Shown: in pieces, positions 34,077 to 41,979 of the stretch
Position numbering within the stretch: position 1 is the stretch's first letter
Layout: each line of letters begins with the position of its first letter
From: Gallionella sp.
Lineage (GTDB): Bacteria > Pseudomonadota > Gammaproteobacteria > Burkholderiales > Gallionellaceae
Assembly: GCA_028687575.1 (NCBI GenBank)
Contig: JAQTZW010000011.1
Coordinates: forward strand, 36,554-100,553
Length of the DNA stretch: 64,000 nt
Direction: 5' to 3'
Position numbers and translations under genes: made by a program
The notes under the pieces: generated by a model
Databases searched by the model: none
Told to the model about the DNA's origin: nothing
Seen by the model: only the letters and a program-made list of their open reading frames with translations

Positions 34077-34279
34077 GATTGCCTCCCGGTAAGCAGCTTG
34101 GCGGGCGGGTATATCCACCACTTTTTTGTCAGGGGATGCTTACGCGCACCAACGATGCGCCCCTTGTTGCAGTACTTCCGCAAGGCTTCAACGGATAGGC
34201 CGGTCATCTCGGCAAACTGGCTAAGGCTTACGCCTTCCTGCTGGTGCAGTGTGATGCTGGGCGAATATTTGGGATTCAT
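34073..34279 (-). CDS. Small MerR/AlpA-like DNA-binding protein (excisionase or regulator candidate)
   Basis: A 68-residue protein: 'VSLSQFAEMTGLSVEALRKY' is a winged helix-turn-helix of the MerR/excisionase type, followed by 'CNKGRIVGARKHPLTKKWWI', a wing. Overlaps its neighbours on both sides by 4 nt. Position upstream of the XafT-like gene suggests control of excision or of the operon. Confidence 0.65.
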   Translation of the reverse strand: MNPKYSPSITLHQQEGVSLSQFAEMTGLSVEALRKYCNKGRIVGARKHPLTKKWWIYPPAKLLTGRQS

Positions 34280-34710
34280 GGCTGCACCTCGTTGAGAAGC
34301 GCGGCGGTCATGCGCTTGACTGTGCGCAGGTTGTCCAATGCCTCGATGACTTCCGGATGGGTGGCTTCGTCGCCTTCCTCCAGCTCGTCAATCTGGCAGA
34401 GCAGCGCAAAATCCAAATCCTTCAGATGCGTAGCTGTCAGTTCGAGGCGGAACAGACCGGCTGGCGGCGTGTGGAAAATTCCTCCCCGGCTTTGGCGTGG
34501 CGTGCGCCAGCCGGGGAGGTTTTCCCACAAGCCGGGAACGGCCAGCAGATGCCCAAAGAAACCCCAAAACCCAACCCCAAACCGAGCGCAGAAGGCGGAA
34601 CAGTTTTTTAGGGGGGTAAAATTGCCAGTCAGCCTTAGAGCCGTAAGGCGGTTGTGGTGTTTTGGTGCAGTGCAATCCGTTGCACTTTGTCCGGGTGTTA
34701 CATAGGACAC
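34276..34710 (-). CDS. Uncertain 144-codon frame; C-terminal part likely coding
   Basis: The last ~50 residues ('LKDLDFALLCQIDELEEGDE' and 'ALDNLRTVKRM') look like a real acidic helical protein and end in an ATGA overlap with the next gene. The first ~90 residues run through a strong hairpin and look unnatural. The frame remains open upstream of 34710 through 34761 into the repeat, so in a circular form it is the continuation of the frame starting at 33181. Start and function unresolved. Confidence 0.4.
   Translation of the reverse strand: MSYVTPGQSATDCTAPKHHNRLTALRLTGNFTPLKNCSAFCARFGVGFWGFFGHLLAVPGLWENLPGWRTPRQSRGGIFHTPPAGLFRLELTATHLKDLDFALLCQIDELEEGDEATHPEVIEALDNLRTVKRMTAALLNEVQP
34481..34519. 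other. Strong 10+5-bp hairpin inside the Xer element
   Basis: CCTCCCCGGC / GCCGGGGAGG, with an inner TGGCG / CGCCA stem, flanked by AAAATT and TTTT. It could be a bidirectional terminator or a single-stranded origin of the kind used by filamentous-phage-like satellites. Confidence 0.6.
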
Positions 34711-34715
34711 CCGGA
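34690..34715. other. Second hairpin near the right end of the Xer element
   Basis: TCCGGGTGT / ACACCCGGA, 9-bp perfect stem with an 8-nt loop, 114 bp left of the right dif junction. Possible origin, operator or structural element of the element. Confidence 0.5.
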
Positions 34716-34761
34716 CTTTCCCGGCGGGCGCTGAAATCGGCGGGGGATTTCCGTTAATCGC

Positions 34762-34845
34762 TGTTCGGTCAAATGCCGATTTTTGGCCGTAACCATGCCG
34801 CCAACCGTTCCGGGTTAGCCCTCTGCAATATTCGCATAATGTATA
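34762..34845 (+). repeat. Right copy of 84-bp direct repeat ending in the dif core
   Basis: Pairs with 32990-33073 (one mismatch). It continues into an intact XerD arm, whereas the left copy does not. Confidence 0.95.
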
Positions 34846-34856
34846 TTATGTAAAAT
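34829..34856 (+). other. dif: Chromosome dimer resolution site dif
   Basis: TATTCGCATAA-TGTATA-TTATGTAAAAT. Compared with the E. coli dif known to me, 24 of 28 positions agree: 8/11 in the XerC arm, 6/6 in the core and 10/11 in the XerD arm. The Neisseria site is closer still. It is expected in the terminus region; XerCD with FtsK resolves chromosome dimers here. The flanking repeat shows it was also used for integration. Confidence 0.9.
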
Positions 34857-35002
34857 CTAGGCGCATATCTAACTGGCTAAGGACGAGCTGACATGGGGGC
34901 GAAAAATGGCAACAAGGCAAAGTATCTCCCCTGCTGCCTATCATTACGAATGAGTGGGTGATTCGTAAAGTTTCAAACCATTAACATGCTGAAACCACAG
35001 TT
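34857..35002. other. Short gene-free chromosomal flank right of dif
   Basis: 146 bp between dif and the malQ stop codon. No ORF, terminator or repeat recognised. Confidence 0.5.
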
Positions 35003-36514
35003 TCAACAACCTGCAGGGCAACTCTGGCTTCGGTCATTCATGCGGGTCATCTTGGATAACTTGATAGTTTGCCAAGGCTGAACTTGATCCCAGCTAAAGC
35101 GCCATTCCCAGTTGTGCTCAGCACTTCCGGGCAGGTTCATGCGATATTCACTGGATAGGCACAGCACATCCTGCATGGGAAATATCACAGTATTCGCCAC
35201 TGAGCCAGATAGTGCTGCCATCATGTCCCAGGGAACATCTATCACTTCGCGGCCCAGGTATTGCTTTACAAAATTAATTTCATGTTCGGACGCATGATTC
35301 CACCAGCCAAGCATGGTGTCATTGTCATGTGTGCCGGTGTAAGCAATCGTGTTGGCGATGTAGTTGTGCGGCAAAAAATGGTTGGAATTATCCTCGGCAA
35401 ACGCAAACTGCAGGATGCGCATGCCGGGCAATTCAAATTTGTCGCGCAATTCAGCAACATCAGGGGTAATAACGCCAAGGTCTTCGGCAATGATAGGCAA
35501 TTCGACAAATGCTTTTTTGAAAGCCAGAAATAACTTATCGCCCGGCCCCGGCATCCAGCAGCCATTCATCGCCGTAGTTTCGCTAGCAGGAACTTCCCAG
35601 TAGCCAGCAAATCCACGAAAATGATCTACCCTAACCCTGTCATAATTACGCAAGGCATGATGTAAGCGTCTGACCCACCAAGAAAAATGGGTTTCTTCAT
35701 GCTCTTCCCAACGATACAAGGGATTGCCCCACAACTGCCCAGTTGCACTGAAATAATCGGGTGGTACACCGGCCACGACTGTAGGCGCACCCATTTCGTC
35801 GAGCTCAAAAAGCTCAGGGTGAGCCCATACATCCGCACTTTGGTAGGCGACAAAAATAGGTACATCGCCAATCAATCTGATGCCGTGCTCGTTGGCGTAC
35901 TGCTTTAGCCGTTTCCACTGCCGGTAATAGCACCATTGTGTAAATTTCCAGAAATTGATCTGTTCCACCGATTCAACTTCGAGTTTGCGCAATGCTTCGA
36001 TTTCCCTGTTGGCAAGCGGCTGTGGCCAGGTATTCCAACTGCGTCCTTGCTGCTGCTCCAAAATAGTCTTGAACAGGGCATAATCTTTCAGCCATTCCCG
36101 CTCTGCCATGCAAAATTCGGAATAGTCGCTCAGTACGCTCTCGTTTGCGTTGCTAAAGAAATGTTTGGCGGCACGACGCAGACGCTCCAGTCTAAACTGG
36201 TTTGCCAATCCATAATCCACTCTGTCATGACGAAATTCCGGATGCGGAATCAGATCTTCATCCGTTAGCCAGCCTTGATGAGCTAATTCATGCAAATCTA
36301 TCATCAGCACACTGCCGGCAAAGGCCGATGAGCTCATGTAAGGCGAATTCCCAGGCCCGGTTTCGCCCATCGGCAATACTTGCCAATAGGTCTGCCCTGC
36401 CCCAATCAGCCAGTCCACAAAGAGAAATGCATTGGCTCCCAAATCGCCCACGCCAAATGAGCCGGGCAGAGAAGTTGGGTGCAGCAGAATACCGCTGGTA
36501 CGTTCATCAATCAT
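35003..36514 (-). CDS. malQ: 4-alpha-glucanotransferase (amylomaltase), GH77
   Basis: A 503-residue GH77 enzyme that transfers maltooligosaccharide segments between alpha-1,4-glucans. Landmarks: 'GILLHPTSLPGSFGVGDLG' at the N-terminus, nucleophile region 'RVDHFRGFAGYWEVP', acid/base in 'PIIAEDLGVIT', third carboxylate in 'YTGTHDNDTMLGWW'. Full length. It is the last gene of a leftward glg set, 38 bp after GH57. It probably recycles oligosaccharides from glycogen breakdown. Confidence 0.95.
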   Translation of the reverse strand: MIDERTSGILLHPTSLPGSFGVGDLGANAFLFVDWLIGAGQTYWQVLPMGETGPGNSPYMSSSAFAGSVLMIDLHELAHQGWLTDEDLIPHPEFRHDRVDYGLANQFRLERLRRAAKHFFSNANESVLSDYSEFCMAEREWLKDYALFKTILEQQQGRSWNTWPQPLANREIEALRKLEVESVEQINFWKFTQWCYYRQWKRLKQYANEHGIRLIGDVPIFVAYQSADVWAHPELFELDEMGAPTVVAGVPPDYFSATGQLWGNPLYRWEEHEETHFSWWVRRLHHALRNYDRVRVDHFRGFAGYWEVPASETTAMNGCWMPGPGDKLFLAFKKAFVELPIIAEDLGVITPDVAELRDKFELPGMRILQFAFAEDNSNHFLPHNYIANTIAYTGTHDNDTMLGWWNHASEHEINFVKQYLGREVIDVPWDMMAALSGSVANTVIFPMQDVLCLSSEYRMNLPGSAEHNWEWRFSWDQVQPWQTIKLSKMTRMNDRSQSCPAGC

Positions 36515-36552
36515 AACTAACTGAATCTTAATAATTTACTGTTATATTTTCA

Positions 36553-38268
36553 TTATTCAGATGCGCGCCGCATCGCCCCGCTCACTTCGGTATCGCCTTG
36601 GTGTCCATGACTGACAGGATTAGCTAAGCCATTTGGTGCGGATAATTTCAACAAGCGATAAAGCTCGGTCAGATTATGACGATACAAGCGATCAAAGCTG
36701 GCTACTGAATTGGACGGGTTATAGTCCCCAAACCACCAGAACCAATCGGAGCTCTCGCAGGAACACAGCTGCTTTTCAGCAGCCGCTTGTTCAGCTTTGC
36801 TCAAGCGACCGCTGGACATGACCATGTCGTAACTTTGCTTCGCAGCACTGAGTAAATCCCATGCACGATTCTTGTCTTCACAGCCTATCCAGGTCGAAAA
36901 ATTGCCATACACCCAACTTCCTGCGGCGATAGTTGGCAGGCGGGCAGCAGTCAATCGCTGAGCCTCTGACGCCTCGGGATTGATGTAGTCTCCATAGGTG
37001 GTGGTATTGATTGTCGGATTGGCTTCGATTTGCGTATACAACTCATCCAGGAAATAGAAGGCGTTGTAGGGGTAGTATTCCCAGGCATTCTCGCCATCCA
37101 GAATCACGCTGACAACGGGAGTTTCCCCTTCAGCCGCATGATGGGCGATATTTTCAAGTTGGGCGATAAAATGCAATGCGGCATCTTTGCCATGCCAGCG
37201 CGAATACTCGAAACCGATCAGATCGGACAATTTGTCATCACGGAAGAAACACTGCACCCCCTCCGCGCCTTGTTCCAGCATGTAGGGACGGTACAGATAT
37301 TGATTACGGGCGGGAACTTGCTGGTGTGACTTACGCAAGCTGTTGACCAACACGCCCTCACCGCTGGCAGCCCAGCCGCAACCTTGTTCGGCAAAAACTT
37401 CGAGCGTCTCGGACGAGATTGAACCTTCGGCTGGCCACATGCCTTTGGGTTCGCTACCAAAGCGCTTCTTGTGGCTTTCTTTCGCCAGCTGGATATGGCG
37501 GATGAAGCGCAGCCTACCTTTGGGGTAATGTGGCGATTTGGGAAGTGGCGCATCTGGCATCGCTTCCTTTGCGCTATCAAAATCTATCATTAGTGGTGCC
37601 AATGGATGATAGTGTGGCGTGGCTGATATTTCGATCTGGCCGGAATCGGATAATTTCTTGTAGCGCGGGATAATATCGCTGGTCAGCTTGCCGATTAAAT
37701 CAAATAGCTCCTTGCGGTCTTCATAGCTAAAACCCACACCTTTGGTCATGAGACGCGGTACCAACTCGCATTCGCGGCGTACGCTTTCAGCACACCAAGC
37801 AAGGTGATACCAAGTCAACAGGTCGGCCATGTACTGACCGGAAAGATAGGCCAGCGCAGGCTCTCCATCAGCCTGCAGGCGCTGAAACAATTCCCACAAC
37901 CTGTTGTAGGCTGGATAGGGTGCGATCATCTTGGTGTGATCGCTGCGGAAACAGGCATCCAGCGTCAAGCGGCGTTGCTCATGCGTCAATTCACAGGAAT
38001 CCTTGTGCACCAGCAGACGTAGCAGCGGATCACGAATTTCACCCGAGGCAAACTGTTCAGCATAATCTTCGAGTTGATCGAGCAGGATAGGCACGAAATT
38101 CACCACGGCACGCATCTGCGGATGGCGTTCCAAGTGATAGGCCATATCCGTATAGTCTTTGATGGCATGCAAATACACCCAAGGCAGCACAAAGTCACCG
38201 CTTGAATAATCGCGGTAATCCGGCTGATGCATATGCCAGAGGAATACTAGGTCAAGAGATTTTTTCAT
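36553..38268 (-). CDS. Glycoside hydrolase family 57 glucan-active enzyme
   Basis: A 571-residue GH57 protein. Region 1 'LVFLWHMHQPDY', region 3 nucleophile Glu in 'GMWPAEGSIS', region 4 Asp in 'SVILDGENAWEYY', then a C-terminal helical domain containing 'GSWVYGNFSTWIG'. GH57 members include alpha-amylases, glucanotransferases and branching enzymes. Because glgB of GH13 type is present next door, an alpha-amylase or transferase role on glycogen is more likely than branching. Confidence 0.9.
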   Translation of the reverse strand: MKKSLDLVFLWHMHQPDYRDYSSGDFVLPWVYLHAIKDYTDMAYHLERHPQMRAVVNFVPILLDQLEDYAEQFASGEIRDPLLRLLVHKDSCELTHEQRRLTLDACFRSDHTKMIAPYPAYNRLWELFQRLQADGEPALAYLSGQYMADLLTWYHLAWCAESVRRECELVPRLMTKGVGFSYEDRKELFDLIGKLTSDIIPRYKKLSDSGQIEISATPHYHPLAPLMIDFDSAKEAMPDAPLPKSPHYPKGRLRFIRHIQLAKESHKKRFGSEPKGMWPAEGSISSETLEVFAEQGCGWAASGEGVLVNSLRKSHQQVPARNQYLYRPYMLEQGAEGVQCFFRDDKLSDLIGFEYSRWHGKDAALHFIAQLENIAHHAAEGETPVVSVILDGENAWEYYPYNAFYFLDELYTQIEANPTINTTTYGDYINPEASEAQRLTAARLPTIAAGSWVYGNFSTWIGCEDKNRAWDLLSAAKQSYDMVMSSGRLSKAEQAAAEKQLCSCESSDWFWWFGDYNPSNSVASFDRLYRHNLTELYRLLKLSAPNGLANPVSHGHQGDTEVSGAMRRASE

Positions 38269-38276
38269 AATAAGAA

Positions 38277-38299
38277 ACCCCGCCGTGGTGCGGCGGGGT
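38277..38299. terminator. Hairpin between glgC and the GH57 gene
   Basis: ACCCCGCCG / CGGCGGGGT, 9-bp stem with a 5-nt loop. On the minus strand it is followed by TTTCTTATT, a weak U-tract, so partial termination may lower expression of the downstream GH57 and malQ genes. Confidence 0.6.
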
Positions 38300-38315
38300 A
38301 TGTTGTTGAATGAGA

Positions 38316-39641
38316 TTAGCGGATGGCGTGCAGATACTGGCCTAGCATTGCTGGCGTAATCAGTGTGATGCCATTGGAGCTGACATGGAAATGCTTGCGA
38401 TCTTCTTCTGCATCAACACCAACTTGTAAACCGTCGGGAATATCACAGCCCTTGTCTACGATGACACGCTTGAGTGTGACTTTCCTGCCCACGTTCACGC
38501 CAGGCAAGATGACCGAATCTTCGATGCTGGAGTAACTGTTTACGCGAACATTGGAGAATAGCAGCGAATTTTTTACTGTCGAACCGCTGACGATACACCC
38601 ACCAGAAACCAGCGAATCAACAGCCAGCCCACGGCGACCGGGCTCGTCGAACACAAATTTTGCCGGCGGCAATTGTTCTTGATAGGTCCAGATTGGCCAT
38701 TCCTGATCGTACATATTCAGGTCGGGCAGTACCTTGGTCAATTCCATGCTGGCCTCCCAGTAGGAATCTATTGTTCCCACATCGCGCCAGTAAGGGACAT
38801 TGTCATCCCCCATGCCGACACAGCTTTGGGAGAACGCTTGCGAAAATACGCGATACTTATTGACGATATGCGGGATCAGATCCTTGCCGAAATCATGTGT
38901 GGAATCTGGATTACCTTCATCGCGGATCAACTGTTCGATCAGGAAGTCAGTATTGAAAACATAGATACCCATGCTCGCCAGTGACTTTTCCGGGTTGCCA
39001 GGTATTGAAGGCGGATTAGCTGGTTTTTCTACGAACTCAACCACCCGGGATTCCTCATTTATGCCGATTACACCAAAGGCCTTGGCATCAGCAAGTGGAA
39101 CTTCGAGGCAGGCAATCGTCATATCTGCCTTTTTCTCTACGTGGTAAGCCAGCAATTTGCCGTAGTCCATCTTGTAAATGTGATCACCTGCCAGAATTAC
39201 CACATACTGGCATTTTGAGCCGCGAATGATGTCGAGATTCTGAAATACCGCATCGGCTGTGCCGCGATACCACTGGTCTTCGCTGACGCGTTGCTGTGCC
39301 GGCAGCAAGTCCAGATATTCGCCGAACTGACCATTCAGGAATGACCATCCGCGCTGGATATGCTGGATCAGACTATGGGACTTGTATTGCGTTGCCACAC
39401 CAATACGACGGATGCCGGAGTTGACGCAGTTAGAAAGGACGAAATCAATGATGCGGAACTTACCACCGAATGGCACAGCCGGCTTGGCGCGCCAATCGGT
39501 TAACTCATGCAGACGGCTACCACGACCACCAGCCAGCACCATGGCATAAGTCTTTTTGGTCAAGCGGCTCACAAAGCGCGGCTCCGACTCTTCTGCTGTC
39601 AAACGTGACTTGTTATTCAAATAACCTAACTCCACATTCAT
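38316..39641 (-). CDS. glgC: Glucose-1-phosphate adenylyltransferase (ADP-glucose pyrophosphorylase)
   Basis: A 441-residue enzyme making ADP-glucose from glucose-1-phosphate and ATP, the committed step in glycogen synthesis. '[20 protein letters not shown]' is the nucleotide-binding loop, '[11 protein letters not shown]' is the sugar-phosphate region, and the C-terminal part is a left-handed beta-helix. First gene of the leftward unit, divergent from glgB; the promoters lie in 39642-39739. Confidence 0.95.
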   Translation of the reverse strand: MNVELGYLNNKSRLTAEESEPRFVSRLTKKTYAMVLAGGRGSRLHELTDWRAKPAVPFGGKFRIIDFVLSNCVNSGIRRIGVATQYKSHSLIQHIQRGWSFLNGQFGEYLDLLPAQQRVSEDQWYRGTADAVFQNLDIIRGSKCQYVVILAGDHIYKMDYGKLLAYHVEKKADMTIACLEVPLADAKAFGVIGINEESRVVEFVEKPANPPSIPGNPEKSLASMGIYVFNTDFLIEQLIRDEGNPDSTHDFGKDLIPHIVNKYRVFSQAFSQSCVGMGDDNVPYWRDVGTIDSYWEASMELTKVLPDLNMYDQEWPIWTYQEQLPPAKFVFDEPGRRGLAVDSLVSGGCIVSGSTVKNSLLFSNVRVNSYSSIEDSVILPGVNVGRKVTLKRVIVDKGCDIPDGLQVGVDAEEDRKHFHVSSNGITLITPAMLGQYLHAIR

Positions 39642-39739
39642 TCCCGCCTCCTAATTATAATTAGCCAGTTTCGCCGCGCTATTATCATTTATAATCATTT
39701 CACACCACAAGGACTATTAAGTGAATAAAGGGAATTATA

Positions 39740-41902
39740 GTGAATATGCTGATTGAGTCTCTGTTACATGCCCGCCTTCATGATCCATTCGCTTTGCTTG
39801 GCCTTCATCGCGAAGGCAACGAATCCATCATCCGCATCTATGATCCCCGAGCGTCGAATGTCGCGCTGCTGAATGATTCCAAAACCGAGCCGTTAAAGAA
39901 AGTTCACCCCGGTGGTCTGTTCGAATGGCGCGGTGTCACCCCTCCCCCTTCTCCCTACCGTGTCCGCATTAGCGAGGGAAGCGCGTCTCGCGACATACAT
40001 GACCCTTACCAATTTCCGTCACACATCTCCGAGCAGGACTTATACCTGTTCAGTGAAGGCAGACTCCATCAGGCTTACCGTACCCTGGGTTCGCATTCCA
40101 TCGAGATTGATGGGGTACAAGGTGTGCGTTTTGCTGTTTGGGCACCTAATGCCGAACGTGTCAGTGTGGTCGGCGAATTCAATAACTGGGACGGTCGTCT
40201 GCATCTGATGCGCTCGCATGGCTCCAGCGGTGTGTGGGAGACCTTCATCCCGGGCATCAAGCAACACGCCCTGTATCGCTACGAAATACGCAACCGCGCT
40301 ACCGGTCAGGTGACAACCAAGATTGATCCCTATGCTCAAGGATTCGAACTGCGCCCCGGCACTGCGGCCCTGACCGCTCCAGCCAATCAGCACCAGTGGA
40401 AAGATCAAGCCTGGATGGCGCAGCGCGCCAAGTGGGATTGGCTGCACGGCGCAATCAATATATACGAAGTCCACGCCGGCTCCTGGAAGCGCCATCCAGA
40501 TGGTCGCTTCTACACCTTCTCCGAACTGGCAACTGACCTCGTGCCCTATGTCAAGGGCATGGGCTACACCCATATCGAATTCATGCCAGTCACCGAACAT
40601 CCGTTGGATGAATCCTGGGGTTATCAATGCACCGGATATTTTGCCCCATCCAGCCGCTTTGGTTCCCCTGATGAATTGCGCCAACTGATAGATGCCTGCC
40701 ACCAAGCAGACATAGGCGTGATCCTTGACTGGGTGCCGGCGCACTTTCCTCAAGACAGTTGGGCATTGGCGCGTTACGACGGCACCGCGCTGTACGAACA
40801 TGAAGATCCGCGCCTTGGCATGCACATGGACTGGGGCACACACATCTTCAACTTCGGGCGCAATGAAGTGAAATCCTTCCTGATGTCCAGCGCGCACTAC
40901 TGGCTGTCGGAATTCCACTTTGACGGCTTGCGCGTAGATGCAGTTGCCTCCATGCTGTATCTGGATTACTCGCGCGAAGCGGGACAATGGATACCCAACA
41001 AATACGGTGGTCGCGAAAATCTTGAAGCTGTTGATTTCCTTAGAGAAATGAATGTCATGGTGCACGACCAGTTCCCTGGCGCCCTGACTATGGCTGAAGA
41101 GTCCACAGCTTGGCCTGGCGTTTCCCGCCCGGTTTATCTTGGCGGTCTGGGCTTCTCGGTAAAATGGAACATGGGTTGGATGAACGATACGCTCAAATAC
41201 TTCCAGAACGATCCTGTACATCGCCGCTACCATCACAACCAGCTGACTTTCGGACAGATTTATGCCTACAGCGAAAACTTCGTGATGCCGTTCTCGCATG
41301 ATGAAGTGGTGCATGGCAAAGGTTCGCTTATCTCCAAAATGCCGGGCGATGCCTGGCAGAAATTCGCCAACCTGCGCCTGCTGCTGACTTACCAGATGAC
41401 CAGTCCGGGCAAGAAGCTCAATTTCATGGGCAACGAGATTGCACAAGGGCGCGAGTGGCAGTCCAAGTGGGAACTGGAATGGTGGCAATTGCGCGAAGAC
41501 TACCATCGCGGTATGCAGAATCTGACACATGACCTGAACGAACTGTATCGCACACTGCCAGCGCTGCACGACCAGGACTTTCAATCGGAGGGTTTTGCCT
41601 GGATAGATTGCAACGATGCTGAAAAATCCGTGTTGTCTTTCCAGCGCAGCGCGCGTGATGGCTCCATTGTTGTGGTCTCACTCAATTTGACACCCGTACC
41701 ACGCAAACACTATCGCATCGGTCTGCCCAAACTGGCAAAATACCGCGAAGCGCTCAACAGTGACTCTGACTACTATGCTGGCAGCAACCTTGGCAATGCA
41801 GGATTGATAGAAGCGGAAGAAATACCTTGGATGGGTCTCCCCTACTCTGCCGAAATCTCCTTGCCACCGTTGGCAGGCATGATTCTGGTGCCGGAAGCGT
41901 AA
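39740..41902 (+). CDS. glgB: 1,4-alpha-glucan branching enzyme
   Basis: A 720-residue GH13 branching enzyme with an N1 domain, CBM48 (~110-210, 'VRFAVWAPNAERVSVVGEFN'), catalytic barrel and C-terminal beta domain. Nucleophile Asp in 'FDGLRVDAVASMLY', acid/base Glu in 'GALTMAEESTAWPG', third Asp in 'FSHDEVVHGK'. It introduces alpha-1,6 branches in glycogen. Start is GTG 39740 or ATG 39746. Followed by a terminator. Confidence 0.96.
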   Translation: MNMLIESLLHARLHDPFALLGLHREGNESIIRIYDPRASNVALLNDSKTEPLKKVHPGGLFEWRGVTPPPSPYRVRISEGSASRDIHDPYQFPSHISEQDLYLFSEGRLHQAYRTLGSHSIEIDGVQGVRFAVWAPNAERVSVVGEFNNWDGRLHLMRSHGSSGVWETFIPGIKQHALYRYEIRNRATGQVTTKIDPYAQGFELRPGTAALTAPANQHQWKDQAWMAQRAKWDWLHGAINIYEVHAGSWKRHPDGRFYTFSELATDLVPYVKGMGYTHIEFMPVTEHPLDESWGYQCTGYFAPSSRFGSPDELRQLIDACHQADIGVILDWVPAHFPQDSWALARYDGTALYEHEDPRLGMHMDWGTHIFNFGRNEVKSFLMSSAHYWLSEFHFDGLRVDAVASMLYLDYSREAGQWIPNKYGGRENLEAVDFLREMNVMVHDQFPGALTMAEESTAWPGVSRPVYLGGLGFSVKWNMGWMNDTLKYFQNDPVHRRYHHNQLTFGQIYAYSENFVMPFSHDEVVHGKGSLISKMPGDAWQKFANLRLLLTYQMTSPGKKLNFMGNEIAQGREWQSKWELEWWQLREDYHRGMQNLTHDLNELYRTLPALHDQDFQSEGFAWIDCNDAEKSVLSFQRSARDGSIVVVSLNLTPVPRKHYRIGLPKLAKYREALNSDSDYYAGSNLGNAGLIEAEEIPWMGLPYSAEISLPPLAGMILVPEA

Positions 41903-41924
41903 TTCGACATTTTGCTTGCGCATT

Positions 41925-41948
41925 CCCCTCCCGCCAGGGAGGGGTTTT
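41925..41948 (+). terminator. Terminator after glgB
   Basis: CCCCTCCC / GGGAGGGG, 8-bp stem with a GCCA loop, followed by TTTT. Confidence 0.85.
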
Positions 41949-41979
41949 CGTTAAATTGATTTGATTTGAGGCTCTCTGT

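Larger units (their letters stand above)
33074..34845. mobile_element. 1772-bp Xer-dependent integrative element (IMEX) at dif
   Basis: The unit lies between two dif cores. The right junction recreates a full dif and the left has only the XerC half. It encodes, leftward, a 144-codon frame, a 68-residue MerR/AlpA-like protein, a VC1465/XafT-like Xer activator, a 145-residue DNA-binding-like protein and the start of a frame crossing the left junction. No integrase, replication protein or coat gene is present. Known IMEX such as TLC-phage integrate through host XerCD. This unit is far smaller than the IMEX I know of and probably a satellite. Confidence 0.75.

Noticed and set aside
40040..41584. 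514-codon minus-strand frame inside glgB
   Set aside because: Shadow of the branching enzyme, which has all catalytic motifs.
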